From Chitinivibrionales bacterium (lineage in GTDB: Bacteria; Fibrobacterota; Chitinivibrionia; Chitinivibrionales; WJKA01): a DNA stretch of 64,000 nucleotides. This document shows positions 9,476 through 19,008 of this stretch, piece by piece; position 1 is the stretch's first letter, and each line of letters opens with the position of its first letter. A program made the translations under genes and the position numbers. Location of the stretch: NCBI GenBank assembly GCA_014728295.1, contig WJLW01000123.1, positions 32,070 to 96,069 on the forward strand, in the 5' to 3' direction. The notes beneath the pieces were generated by a model, which was not told where the DNA came from, ran no database searches, and was given only the letters and a program-made list of their open reading frames with translations.

Positions 9476-10521
9476 AGAGCCGCAACACACGTTTGCTCAA
9501 AGCGGCATTTCTCGAACCGGTCGATCGGACTCCGGTCTGGTTCATGCGCCAGATCGGACGCTATCAACGCGAATATCGTGAATATCGTGCGAAATACAAG
9601 CTGCTGGACATTTTCAACAATGCGGAGCTCGCGGCCGAATTGACGCTTCTGCCGTTTAAGCAGACCGACTTTGACGGCGCTGTAATTTTTGCCGATATCC
9701 TGCCTCCCCTGATAAGTATGGGTCTCGATTTACAGTTCACGGTTGGTTCAGGACCCTATATCGACAATCCTATTACATGCCCCGCTGATGTTGATCGACT
9801 TGCCGCGCCTCCAGCAGAGGAGTCTATGCCGTCAACACTGCGCGCCGTCGAAATAGCCTCTGCGGAGCTTGCAGGTCGCGGCATTCCCGTCATCGGCTTT
9901 TGCGGCGCTCCATTTACATTGGCGAGCTATGCTCTTGAAGGCGGCGGCTCGCGAAATTACGAACGCGTCAAGTCATTCATGTATTCCCAACCGGCAGCCT
10001 GGCAACGTTTGATGAACAAGCTTGTCACGGTACTGGCCGATTTTGCCGTCAAACAGACACAGGCCGGTGCGGCAATAGTGCAAATTTTCGATTCTTGGGT
10101 AGGTCTGGCAACAGGAGAAGAAGACTACCTCCGCTTCATTCAGCCGCACAACAAAGCTCTGTTCGATCTGCTACAAAAAAACTCCATTCCGTCGATTCAT
10201 TTCAGCACCGGCACATCGGGATACCTGGACGTCGTTGCACAAACAGGCGGCGATGTCATTTCGGTTGACTGGCGCGTGTCGCTGAGTAAGGCATGGCGGC
10301 AGATCGGCAACGGCAAAGCAATTCAGGGAAATCTCGACCCAATCGCACTTATGGCGCCGTGGCGGGAACTGCAGTTCCATATCGACCGGGTACTCGATTC
10401 CGTCAGGGGACGCACTGGCCATATATTCAACCTGGGGCACGGTATTTTGCCGAATACACCGGTTGACCATGTGCGCAGGGCGGTTGATTATGTGCATGAA
10501 CGAACCGGGGCAGGAAAATGA
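9472..10521 (+). CDS. hemE: uroporphyrinogen decarboxylase
   Basis: HemE decarboxylates the four acetate side chains of uroporphyrinogen III to give coproporphyrinogen III. The diagnostic N-terminal block PVWFMRQIGRYQREYR is present (the usual form has RQAGRYLPEYR), as are DFDGAVIFADIL, GFCGAPFTLASY and the C-terminal NLGHGILPNTP. The 349 residues are normal length. The ATG overlaps the hemQ stop (ATGA) and its own stop overlaps the hemH start (ATGA), so translation is probably coupled. It commits uroporphyrinogen III to the coproporphyrin route rather than the siroheme route encoded at 18199-26677. Confidence 0.95.
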   Translation: MKSRNTRLLKAAFLEPVDRTPVWFMRQIGRYQREYREYRAKYKLLDIFNNAELAAELTLLPFKQTDFDGAVIFADILPPLISMGLDLQFTVGSGPYIDNPITCPADVDRLAAPPAEESMPSTLRAVEIASAELAGRGIPVIGFCGAPFTLASYALEGGGSRNYERVKSFMYSQPAAWQRLMNKLVTVLADFAVKQTQAGAAIVQIFDSWVGLATGEEDYLRFIQPHNKALFDLLQKNSIPSIHFSTGTSGYLDVVAQTGGDVISVDWRVSLSKAWRQIGNGKAIQGNLDPIALMAPWRELQFHIDRVLDSVRGRTGHIFNLGHGILPNTPVDHVRRAVDYVHERTGAGK

Positions 10522-11450
10522 ATGACACAACGGGTGTCCTGTTCATGGCGTACGGCGGCCCGGATTCGCTCGAAGATATTCCCGGCTATTTGGCTGATAT
10601 CCGCAACACTCGTCCCACACCCAAACGCATTCTTGATGAGATTGCCGACCACTACCGTCTCATCGGTGGCAAATCACCACTTCGAGATATCAGCAGCAAG
10701 CAGGTCGCCGCGGTAAAGCACAGACTTGATTCGACCTGTTTCACTTGCTATCTCGGCATGCGGCACTGGCGTCCGTGGATCGCAGACGCAGTCGCCAGGA
10801 TGATAGATGACGGAATCACACGTGCAATCAGCATAGTACTTGCACCGCACTACAGCAGCATGAGCGTGGCAAAGTATCAGGCCCAAATCGATAACGCGCA
10901 GCACCTGCATCACGGCACAATCGCATTCAGGCATGTCAACGCCTATCATACCAATACATCGCTGATAGCCGGTCTGGCCCTACGAGTTCAAGAGGGCCTG
11001 CTCAAATGGGAAGCCCGGGAACGTGACGATGTGCACGTCATTTTCTCCGCACACAGCCTGCCGCAGCGGATACTCGACAACGGCGATTCATACGACGCAT
11101 CGGTAAAGGAGACCGCTCGCTGTGTAGCGCAAGATTGCGCTCTGAGCGCATCGCAGTGGAGCTGGTCGTATCAATCCGCAGGTCGCAGCAATGAGCCGTG
11201 GCTTGGACCGACGCTGCTGGAAACGCTGCAGGAGCTCCCGGGCAGGGGCATCGATAACGTGCTGGTATGTCCCGTTGGATTTGTCGCCGATCACGTGGAG
11301 ATATTGTACGACCTCGATATCGAAGCAAAACAACAGGCCGGCCGGCTTGGCATACGCATCGAACGCGTTGCGGCCCTAAACGACCACCCGCTTTTTCTGC
11401 AGGCACTGGTCGACACAATTCATGAGGCTGTTGCGCACCTGGAGTCTTGA
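10518..11450 (+). CDS. hemH: ferrochelatase (coproporphyrin/protoporphyrin type)
   Basis: This 310-residue protein has the HemH signatures FMAYGGPDSLED (9-20), the metal-binding histidine in FSAHSLPQR (His179) and the conserved glutamate in VGFVADHVEILYDLD (Glu261). Next to HemY and HemQ, its likely job is to insert iron into coproporphyrin III to give coproheme; the sequence alone cannot exclude protoporphyrin IX as substrate. No hydrophobic C-terminal anchor is visible, as in soluble Gram-positive enzymes. It overlaps hemE by 4 nt and is followed after 3 nt by hemY. Confidence 0.93.
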   Translation: MNDTTGVLFMAYGGPDSLEDIPGYLADIRNTRPTPKRILDEIADHYRLIGGKSPLRDISSKQVAAVKHRLDSTCFTCYLGMRHWRPWIADAVARMIDDGITRAISIVLAPHYSSMSVAKYQAQIDNAQHLHHGTIAFRHVNAYHTNTSLIAGLALRVQEGLLKWEARERDDVHVIFSAHSLPQRILDNGDSYDASVKETARCVAQDCALSASQWSWSYQSAGRSNEPWLGPTLLETLQELPGRGIDNVLVCPVGFVADHVEILYDLDIEAKQQAGRLGIRIERVAALNDHPLFLQALVDTIHEAVAHLES

Positions 11451-11453
11451 CGC

Positions 11454-12842
11454 ATGCTTGATGTTGCCATTATCGGCGCAGGGATTGCAGGATTAACGGC
11501 TGCATGGAAAATCAAATCGTCAATGCCGCATGCGAAGCTGGCGGTATTTGAACGTTCCCCGCGACCGGGCGGCAAAATACATTCTTTCCGGCACCGGGGT
11601 TTTCTGATAGAAGCCGGCCCGGACTCTTTCCTGACGCGCAAATCCGCCGGAGTTGAGCTCTGCGCGGAATTGGGAATTGCCGGCAAGCTTATTGCACGAC
11701 GGCCGGAATACAAGCGTACCAGCATTAAACTCGACGGCACGCTGCATGAGCTGCCCGAAGGCCTGAGTGGACTGGTTCCGACTGATTTCCAGGCGCTTGA
11801 AAAAAGCGACCTATTATCGGAAGCAGGCAAAAACAGATTGGCACAGGAAATCAGCCTACCTGTCAGAGAAAGTGCGGGTGACGAAAGCATCGCAGACTTT
11901 TGCACCCGTCGATTCGGCGCGCAAGCCTGGGCAAAACTCTTCGAACCGTTACTGGGCGGAATTTATGCAGGCGACGGCAGCCGCCTCAGCATGCAAGCAA
12001 TCCTGCCAAATCTTATCGATCTGGAGCACAGATACGGCAGCGTCATTGCCGGGCTGAAGCAAAAGTCAACAGCGACCACTTCCACGCCACCTCCTTTCGT
12101 CTCCTTTGATACCGGACTGCACGTTTTGGTTGATGCTTTGGTACAGGAAATTGGAAGTGAGCATTTTTACACCCGAAACGCGATTGCCGACTTAATCAGG
12201 ACAGATGATCATTTCACAATACTGGCCCAAAGCGGCAAACGATTCGATACGCGAACAGTGCTTCTTGCGATTCCGGCCCCGAATGTCGCGAAGCTGACAT
12301 CACAACTTTCACCGCAACTCGCCCGTATGCATCGCAACATAACGTATTCTTTATCCGCAGTCGTGGTCTTGGGCTACTCCGATGCATCCACACTACCTTC
12401 ATTCAATGGATATGGCTACGTCATACCGCGTATTGAGCAATCCGACATTCTGGCATGCAGTTGGGCGTCGCAGAAATGGCCGGGGAGAGCAAAGAACGGG
12501 GCGACATTGCTGCGCGTGTTTATTCGGGGAGACGGCAACACAGATGTGCGCAATGCGGCTGACGATCTCCTCTACGAACGTGCACATAAAGAATTAGCCG
12601 CAACAGTCGGCATAACATCCAAGCCTGATTGCCGTTTTGCATTTAGATGGCCGGCCGGAATTCCCCAATTTACGCCCGGCTATCTGCAGAAACTTGGCGA
12701 AATAAAAACCCTCTGCGCAACAATTCCCGGCTTATACTTTGCGGGCGCAGCATATGCCGGGCCGGGCATACCCGATTGCATCCGTTCCGGTCGCACTGCC
12801 GCAGGTGAAATAGTTAAGGCTCTTGAATCAAACTTCGGGTGA
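11454..12842 (+). CDS. hemY: coproporphyrinogen III / protoporphyrinogen oxidase
   Basis: This is an FAD-dependent, oxygen-using oxidase of the HemY (PPOX) family, 462 residues. The Rossmann motif is at the N-terminus (IIGAGIAGL, 6-14), followed by RPGGKIHSF and the GPDSFL block, and the FAD-binding C-terminal motif is AGAAYAGPGIPDCIRSG. In operons with hemQ and hemH this enzyme acts on coproporphyrinogen III to give coproporphyrin III; that role is inferred from context. It starts 3 nt after hemH. The gene ends about 100 bp from the convergent sulfatase. Confidence 0.92.
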   Translation: MLDVAIIGAGIAGLTAAWKIKSSMPHAKLAVFERSPRPGGKIHSFRHRGFLIEAGPDSFLTRKSAGVELCAELGIAGKLIARRPEYKRTSIKLDGTLHELPEGLSGLVPTDFQALEKSDLLSEAGKNRLAQEISLPVRESAGDESIADFCTRRFGAQAWAKLFEPLLGGIYAGDGSRLSMQAILPNLIDLEHRYGSVIAGLKQKSTATTSTPPPFVSFDTGLHVLVDALVQEIGSEHFYTRNAIADLIRTDDHFTILAQSGKRFDTRTVLLAIPAPNVAKLTSQLSPQLARMHRNITYSLSAVVVLGYSDASTLPSFNGYGYVIPRIEQSDILACSWASQKWPGRAKNGATLLRVFIRGDGNTDVRNAADDLLYERAHKELAATVGITSKPDCRFAFRWPAGIPQFTPGYLQKLGEIKTLCATIPGLYFAGAAYAGPGIPDCIRSGRTAAGEIVKALESNFG

Positions 12843-12945
12843 ATGTATGCTCAGCAAGAAACGTGCAGTGCGCTTTGGATTTTGCCATGTCCTGTTATGC
12901 ACGCTTTCCTTTGAAAGTCTGAAGCAAACAATCCGTTTGAATAAC

Positions 12946-14388
12946 TCACTCCTGCGGAATCCCCCGCTCATCCACCGCAGAATCAATCACATCAGAAGTG
13001 CGCACAAACCAATCCAGCAAGCGCCCGGCCATCTCATTCCCGACTGCTGCATACTCAGCGTTCCCGGCAAGATTTTTGTATTCCAGCGGATCGGCCTGGA
13101 CATCATACAATTCGTGCTCACCGGAAGTGCGGCGGACATACTTGTACCGGGGAGTACGGATCATTGATGTTCGCGCAATGGTACTCGGATGTTCGAACTC
13201 TACCAGCGCCTTGGGATAATAGTGTTGCCACGGACCACGCGCTCCGTTGAGCTCCTCCTTGGACTTTTCCCGGATTTCATGCGCATCATACCCGCCTTCG
13301 GCATACACCGGACGGTCCGGATCGCCGGCGGCGCCTTTGAGCTGCGGAACCAGGCTCTGTGAAAAGTGGTCATGCCCGGATTCGATTCCAGCCAGATCCA
13401 AAACCGTTGCCAAAATATCAAGCACTTCGGTTTGCTCATTGACAACATGTCCCTGTTTGCATCCGGGCGCCTTGATGATAAGCGGAACACGCAACAGAAT
13501 ATCATCCATTGCATTCGACCACTTCTCGACCAGCCCGTAATCACCGGCCCAGTCTCCGTGATCGGAGAAAAAGACAATCGCAGTATTTTCTGCCAGGCCG
13601 GTTTCGTTCAGCGCCTGCAGCAAATCACCGAGAATCTTATCGATAAACGAAGTCATGCCCAGATATACGGCATTGATTTTGCGAAAAAACGCTTCATCAA
13701 GCTGCCCCAGGCGCCGGGATTCCCGAATACGTGTGTAATACTCCGGTTTATTCTCGCATGAGTTTATATCACGCAGAGCAGGGATCTCATCCGGATTATA
13801 CATATCATGCCAGGGCTGGGGAGCCGAATAGGGGGCATGGGGGTAAAGCAGAGGCAGCCAGACGGCAAATGGTTTATCATGATCCCTTTTGAGAAAGTCA
13901 ATTGCCGCCTGTACTTTGGCATAATCGCCATGCTGCGCCAGAGGCATATCGTAGGGCTCGTAGAGAAAACTGAATTTGCGGGGATCGTCATTTTCGTAGT
14001 GATTGAAATTCCAGTGAAATGCACCGGAATTTTTTAATTCGCTGACGCTGTCTGCAAAGCTTTCCTCAGCCAGAAGATCGTTGTGCCCCCCGTCCCAATA
14101 CACATGGTATCCGGCTTTTTTGAGGTACCGAAACATATTAGGCTCACCCGGCCGAACCAGATACGTATTGGTGCGGTGCCCCCTGACATGAGGATACCAG
14201 CCGGTGGCCAGGCTGCAGCGTGAGGGACCGCAGAGCGGAGCTTGACAAAAGCAGTTGTGAAACCGTGTTCCTTCCCCGGCAAGTTGGTCAATGTTCGGTG
14301 TCCGGACCAACTGGTGCCCATAGCACCCTATGCTTTCGGCGCGCAATTCGTCGGGATTGAAAAAAATAAAGTTCATCGGTTTGGACAT
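12946..14388 (-). CDS. type I sulfatase (CxPSR)
   Basis: The arylsulfatase fold is clear. MNFIFFNPDELRAESIGCYG gives the N-terminal metal-site region, and CGPSRCSLATG holds the cysteine that becomes formylglycine (Cys53 with the chosen start). FFSDHGDWAGDYGL is the second metal-site block. It removes sulfate esters from glycans or related substrates. I chose ATG 14388 (480 residues), 10 nt after GGGAG, over the upstream ATG 14436, which would add a non-conserved leader. No signal peptide is evident, so it is probably cytoplasmic. An AraC regulator is transcribed divergently about 200 bp away and probably controls it. Maturation needs a formylglycine-generating enzyme or anSME not encoded here. 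Confidence 0.92.
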   Translation of the reverse strand: MSKPMNFIFFNPDELRAESIGCYGHQLVRTPNIDQLAGEGTRFHNCFCQAPLCGPSRCSLATGWYPHVRGHRTNTYLVRPGEPNMFRYLKKAGYHVYWDGGHNDLLAEESFADSVSELKNSGAFHWNFNHYENDDPRKFSFLYEPYDMPLAQHGDYAKVQAAIDFLKRDHDKPFAVWLPLLYPHAPYSAPQPWHDMYNPDEIPALRDINSCENKPEYYTRIRESRRLGQLDEAFFRKINAVYLGMTSFIDKILGDLLQALNETGLAENTAIVFFSDHGDWAGDYGLVEKWSNAMDDILLRVPLIIKAPGCKQGHVVNEQTEVLDILATVLDLAGIESGHDHFSQSLVPQLKGAAGDPDRPVYAEGGYDAHEIREKSKEELNGARGPWQHYYPKALVEFEHPSTIARTSMIRTPRYKYVRRTSGEHELYDVQADPLEYKNLAGNAEYAAVGNEMAGRLLDWFVRTSDVIDSAVDERGIPQE

Positions 14389-14590
14389 GAGCAAATACTC
14401 CCGTACATTTCGTGAGCAAACAGTATAAAATAGCACATTAACCTCGGTTAGCAGTAAAATCGGGCCAATTTTGCAGCCGAATCAATACAAAGTAGCTCAT
14501 GATTTGGGTCTGCAACTAACGAAAAGACCGTGCAAATTGGAAAAACTGCAGTATATTAAGATAATAACAGAGCTGTTTTAGTCAGATATT

Positions 14591-15490
14591 ATGCAAATTC
14601 AACCACAATCAGTATTTCAGACCGCAACTACCGGCTTGCAGTTGAAAAACAGAAAAGAGTTTCCCCTAGCCCTGTTGTACAAGCAGGTCATCGATAATTC
14701 GGGCCCCGATTCTTCACTGCACGCGCACAACCATCTTGAGCTGGGATATTGCCATGAAGGATGCGGCCTGCTATTTGCCGGAAGAAAAATCATTCCTTAT
14801 CAAGCCGGTGACGTGTGCGTAATTGCCGGCAAAGAGCATCATTGCCTGCTGAGCCGGCAGTCGGCAACCACTCGCTGGAGCCTCGCGGCACTGTATCCGG
14901 CAGGCGTGATGATGCCGTTGGGCCACGATCCGGCTCTGGCCGACGATTCAATTTTCAATAGCGATGCATTTTGTAATATTGTGAGGCCGGCCCAAAGCAG
15001 ACCGGTGTGCTCAACGTTGATGGATTTAATCGACGAAATGCGCAGGGAACGCGAGGGTTACCCCTCAATCGTACGGGCTCAGACACTCTATCTTATGAGC
15101 TTGCTTCACCGGGAGGCAAAAGCTTCTCTCAACATACCCACCCCTCAGGCTGCCGGCGCCACATCACAAATTCAGCGAATATCGGCAGCCCTGGATTATA
15201 TCTGCACTCATTTTCAGCGAAAGATTCGCATTGAAACGCTCGCCCAACAGTGTTACATGAGCGTCACCCATTTCAGGCGCACTTTTGAATCGGCGCTGGG
15301 CAAGCGGCCGCTGAACTATATCATGCAGGTGCGAATTGCCATGGCGGCGGTGGAATTGTTGACCACCGCACATACCGCCGAGCAAATCGGCTACAGCAAC
15401 GGCTTTGCAACGGTTTCGTGTTTCCAGCGAAAATTCAAAGAGTTCATGGGCGCTTCACCCCGCAAATGGCGCATGAATCAGCAGCACTGA
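14591..15490 (+). CDS. AraC family transcriptional regulator with N-terminal cupin-like domain
   Basis: The 299 residues comprise an N-terminal cupin-like sensing domain (HAHNHLELGYCHEGCG, about 39-54, then PYQAGDVCVIAGKEHH) and a C-terminal AraC double helix-turn-helix (about 198-295). In the latter, IRIETLAQQCYMSVTHFRR is the first HTH and TAEQIGYSNGFATVSCFQRKFKE with the closing GASPRKWR is the family signature. Such regulators usually respond to a sugar. The divergent sulfatase (12946-14388) is the obvious target. I see no clear ribosome-binding site before the ATG. Confidence 0.9.
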   Translation: MQIQPQSVFQTATTGLQLKNRKEFPLALLYKQVIDNSGPDSSLHAHNHLELGYCHEGCGLLFAGRKIIPYQAGDVCVIAGKEHHCLLSRQSATTRWSLAALYPAGVMMPLGHDPALADDSIFNSDAFCNIVRPAQSRPVCSTLMDLIDEMRREREGYPSIVRAQTLYLMSLLHREAKASLNIPTPQAAGATSQIQRISAALDYICTHFQRKIRIETLAQQCYMSVTHFRRTFESALGKRPLNYIMQVRIAMAAVELLTTAHTAEQIGYSNGFATVSCFQRKFKEFMGASPRKWRMNQQH

Positions 15491-15557
15491 ATTGCCATGA
15501 CCGCAGCCACAAATTACTTTTCAAGGAAGGCTGTTTCACCTCGTTGCAGGAGCGCCA

Positions 15558-16664
15558 ATGCCTGACCAGTTCAACTTTCACAAGCTGCCCAGTTTCGCAG
15601 ATGAGGCAACGCAGATTTTTGCCGTTTCACAATCGCGTAACTGTCCTTTTTACGAGACTGGCGATGAATTTGAGCTTAACGGGCATCGCCTGTTTGTAGA
15701 AAATACGCGACCGACATGCCTGATACTTGCCAATGATTTCATACGCATGGTCGCCCTTCAGTCGGGACTGGGTTCCAGTGAGGCGGCAAGGCAATCGCAT
15801 ACGTCACTTACCTGCAGCGGATGTACCGGCGCCCTTGAGCTGGAGCGTATCCGTCAGGATCGATCAAGTTCCATTCTGGATGAAAAAAAGCGTGCAAATC
15901 TTGAGAAAGTAGTTGAATCGATCAGCAAGTTCTCTTTTTTCAGGCACCTGGACCAAACTGAAATCCGCCGTCTGCTGCCACATTTGAAAGTATGTGACGT
16001 CAAGGAAAATGAAACTGTTATCCGCAAAGGTGAGTCCGGCAGGCATCTCTTTATGGTTCTGCAGGGATCGTTCGAAGTCCTTACCGGAAAAGAGCAGGTG
16101 CTGCTGGCCAATCTGGGCAAAGGCGAAGTATTCGGCGAGATGAGTCTGCTCAGCGGCGGTCCGTGTAATGCAACAATCCGGGCCGAGCAGGACGGGCGTT
16201 TGCTTGCTTTGGCGGGAGAAGCTTTTCGCAGACAGGTTGATCGCCACCCCAAAGTTCAGCGCTATTTTTACCGCTTGCTCACCAATCGAATGCACAAGAC
16301 CAATCAATTCAAAGAAACCCTGATTTCGAAGGGCTTGAGCGGAAACCTGGTCGATTTTCAGTTGCCCGAGTTGTTGCAGGCGCTGAATATGTCACAGAAG
16401 ACCGGCCAGTTGACGCTAAAGTTGCGGTGCGGCTCCGCACGCGTGCTCTTCAATAAGGGCGAGATTAACCTGGTAAACTACGGCCAACTTGACGGACAAG
16501 AAGCTTTTTACGCCGTACTCAAAGAGCAGAGCGGCGCCTTCAGTTTCTCGCCGGATTATCCAGATGACGCAGCACAAAATGGCAAAATAGGTGAATTCAT
16601 GAATTTGCTCATGGAGGGATTCGTGAGAATAGACGAAGAGAGCAGGGAAGCGGCAACCGGATAA
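15558..16664 (+). CDS. cyclic nucleotide-binding-like domain plus DUF4388 protein
   Basis: A three-part protein of 368 residues. Residues 1-70 form a small domain with CPFYETGDEFEL. Residues about 122-245 are a cNMP-binding beta-roll (IRKGESGRHLFMVLQG, then KGEVFGEMSLLSGGP). Residues about 258-360 are a DUF4388 (PATAN-type) domain beginning LSGNLVDFQLPELLQAL, found in bacterial signalling proteins. The arginine that usually binds the cyclic phosphate after GGP is cysteine here (GGPCNATIRAE), so cyclic nucleotide binding is doubtful. No DNA-binding domain is present. AGGAG lies 6 nt before the ATG. The role is probably regulatory; partners are unknown. Confidence 0.8.
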   Translation: MPDQFNFHKLPSFADEATQIFAVSQSRNCPFYETGDEFELNGHRLFVENTRPTCLILANDFIRMVALQSGLGSSEAARQSHTSLTCSGCTGALELERIRQDRSSSILDEKKRANLEKVVESISKFSFFRHLDQTEIRRLLPHLKVCDVKENETVIRKGESGRHLFMVLQGSFEVLTGKEQVLLANLGKGEVFGEMSLLSGGPCNATIRAEQDGRLLALAGEAFRRQVDRHPKVQRYFYRLLTNRMHKTNQFKETLISKGLSGNLVDFQLPELLQALNMSQKTGQLTLKLRCGSARVLFNKGEINLVNYGQLDGQEAFYAVLKEQSGAFSFSPDYPDDAAQNGKIGEFMNLLMEGFVRIDEESREAATG

Positions 16665-16781
16665 TTTCACGGCATGCATTTTTTCTTTGCCCGGATCGCC
16701 TGTCAAGTGTATTTTTTCTTCCCCCCGCAATCGTGCCGGAAAACTATGCAGTGGTAACAACAGCCCGGGAGATACATTCAC

Positions 16782-18047
16782 ATGGCGGAATTTCATCAAG
16801 ATAAAATCATTACCTCGATTCATTCGCTGTATGATGTACTGGATCCCAGTGAGTACCTTGCCGCAATGGAAAGTAAGCTCAACGGCTACAGCGCGCACAA
16901 TAAAATCAGCGTGCTCCTGCCGGCTCACATAAGCGACGTACGCAACAGCAAAGTAATGAACACCATATTCGATAAGCTCTCGCAGGTAACGTATCTGCAT
17001 GAGGTGATTGTAGCGCTGGGCGGCGTGAGTGAACAGGGCGAATTCCGCAAAATCCGGGAGCATTTCCAACTGCTCATCCGCGGCGTTTGCAAAATACGGG
17101 TCGTCTGGGTTGACGGGCCGCGCATGCAGGAAATTATGCAGGTGATTTCCGAACGTGAGATCTCGGTGGGCACGCAGGGCAAGGGGCAGTCGGTCTGGCT
17201 GGCCCTGGGATACATTTTTGCAAAGGATGAATCCAGTGTCGTTGCTTTGCATGATTGTGATATCGTTACCTATGACAGAACATTTCTTGCCCGACTGGTT
17301 GAACCCACCGCCAATCCCGATAACGACATTGAATTTTGTAAAGGATTTTATGCACGCATCTCACCAACAGACAAGGCAATGAAAGGCCGCGTCACACGAT
17401 TGTTCGTCACCCCGTTCGTTGATTGCTGTGCAGAGATCATGCGCAATCGAGGATTCATAGAACTGCATAAATTTTTTGCCTATCACAAAGCATTCAAGTA
17501 TCCGCTGGCGGGAGAGTTTTGTCTCACAACCGAGCTAGCCAGGGGAATCAACGTTGCCTGGGACTGGAGCCTGGAAGTCGCCACGTTGTCACAGGTATTC
17601 GACCAGTTGATTCCGCGCAAAATAGCCCAGATCGATCTGGCAAAATATTACGAACACAAGCATCAAGAGCTATCCTGCTCAAATGAAAATGCCGGGTTGC
17701 ACAAAATGGTAGTTGACATTGCAAAATTTTACCTGACTTACATGCGCTCCCACGGCATCCCCCTCGATGACGCGTTTGTCGACATGCTGATTCATACCTA
17801 CTATCAAAATGCCCTCAAATATATCCGCCTCTACAGCTATGATGCAGAAGCCAATTCCCTTCATTTTGACCTCTATCAGGAAGAAGCAACGGCACGCCAT
17901 TTCAGATCATTCCTCTGGACCGCCTGGGAACAGAGCAAAGGGCCGCACGAGGCAAAGCTGATACCTTCCTGGAATCGCATTAAGTACGCACTTCCCGGAA
18001 TATACGACCAGCTCATTGCGGCCGTTGAAGCCGACCACGCCGGTTAG
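16782..18047 (+). CDS. GpgS-like family 2/81 glycosyltransferase
   Basis: The 421-residue protein has a GT-A fold: KISVLLPAHISD (41-52) at the nucleotide-binding start, GTQGKGQSVWLALGYIF (130-146), and a metal-binding DxD in HDCDIVTYD (Asp158, Asp160). The order and wording of these blocks resemble glucosyl-3-phosphoglycerate synthase (GT81), which starts glucosylglycerate synthesis, a compatible solute or polysaccharide primer. The C-terminal third (290-421) is helical and less familiar. The acceptor is not proven; other NDP-sugar transferases are possible. GGGAGA lies before the ATG. No phosphatase partner (GpgP) is adjacent. Confidence 0.7.
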   Translation: MAEFHQDKIITSIHSLYDVLDPSEYLAAMESKLNGYSAHNKISVLLPAHISDVRNSKVMNTIFDKLSQVTYLHEVIVALGGVSEQGEFRKIREHFQLLIRGVCKIRVVWVDGPRMQEIMQVISEREISVGTQGKGQSVWLALGYIFAKDESSVVALHDCDIVTYDRTFLARLVEPTANPDNDIEFCKGFYARISPTDKAMKGRVTRLFVTPFVDCCAEIMRNRGFIELHKFFAYHKAFKYPLAGEFCLTTELARGINVAWDWSLEVATLSQVFDQLIPRKIAQIDLAKYYEHKHQELSCSNENAGLHKMVVDIAKFYLTYMRSHGIPLDDAFVDMLIHTYYQNALKYIRLYSYDAEANSLHFDLYQEEATARHFRSFLWTAWEQSKGPHEAKLIPSWNRIKYALPGIYDQLIAAVEADHAG

Positions 18048-18198
18048 CGAATCATCAACGACACAAAGCAGCAGTTTAGAACAGAATCGAGATGATATAT
18101 TTTATTGAGTAGGTTGACCGAAATTGTCATAAGTAATGGCTGCGTAGTGGTATTTCGGCGCTCTGTGATCACATCCGGTATTTGAATAGCAAGAAAAA

Positions 18199-19008
18199 AT
18201 GCACCTTTCATCGATTGAAATTGCGCTCCGATTTGTCATACCCTCGCTTTATCTGATCATAGCCTGCGGCTATCTGGTTCAGTTTGCGCAGAACCGCAGC
18301 CACCTTTTTGCCTGGATGCGACCGACACAAAGTGCAGCTATTACAGTTCATGCACTGCATTTTGCAGTTTTCTATTCCGTAACGGGGCATTTTCCATTCA
18401 GAACGGTTTTTGAAGCGCTTTACTTTTGCTGTTTTGTGCTGGCGATTCTATATTTTTTTATGGAAGTCAAAGCAGGCGAAATTAGTTTTGGCGCTTTTTT
18501 GTGGCCGTTTAACTGTCTGGTGGCCCTGCCTGCTTTTACACTTCTGGGGCACGGCGAGCCGCTTCCCCCCCGGCTTGTGAAACCTCATTTCGTCCTTCAT
18601 GTCACGATGCTTACTGCCGCATACGCGTGCTTCTTTTTCTCTTTTGTCATATCGGTGATGTATCTGCTGCAGCATGGAATATTGCGCAAACGCAAATTCG
18701 ATTCACTGCTCTATCGCCTTCCATCACTTGACATAATGGATCAAGCCATAAAAAAAACCGACAGTCTCGGACTGGTTTTACTCATTGCCGGAATCATAGT
18801 CGGCATGCTCTGGGTTTTTGATCTGCAGGGAACGGCTGTCGATATGCACCTGAAAATCGTTTCTGCCATTGTCACGGCCTGGGTGTACCTTACTGCCTTA
18901 ACGCTGCGATCCTGGAAAGGCTGGCAAGGCGCGCGTACCAGCTTGTTTTCGATTGCAGGATTTGTTCTCATCATTTTAACCCTGATTATCGGCAGGCATG
19001 GCTACTGA
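18199..19008 (+). CDS. hemX: CcsA/HemX-like cytochrome c assembly-type membrane protein
   Basis: An integral membrane protein (269 residues) with about eight hydrophobic segments, matching the CcsA/HemX family (FPFRTVFEALYF, and the HVTMLTAAYACFFFSFVISV segment). The tryptophan-rich WWD motif of true CcsA heme handlers is not visible; GMLWVFDL is in its place. This and the position just before hemA favour a HemX-like role, in Bacillus a negative effector of HemA levels. It overlaps hemA by 11 nt and opens the eight-gene siroheme/heme operon. The preceding 150 bp should hold the operon promoter; I could not identify -35/-10 boxes. Confidence 0.8.
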   Translation: MHLSSIEIALRFVIPSLYLIIACGYLVQFAQNRSHLFAWMRPTQSAAITVHALHFAVFYSVTGHFPFRTVFEALYFCCFVLAILYFFMEVKAGEISFGAFLWPFNCLVALPAFTLLGHGEPLPPRLVKPHFVLHVTMLTAAYACFFFSFVISVMYLLQHGILRKRKFDSLLYRLPSLDIMDQAIKKTDSLGLVLLIAGIIVGMLWVFDLQGTAVDMHLKIVSAIVTAWVYLTALTLRSWKGWQGARTSLFSIAGFVLIILTLIIGRHGY

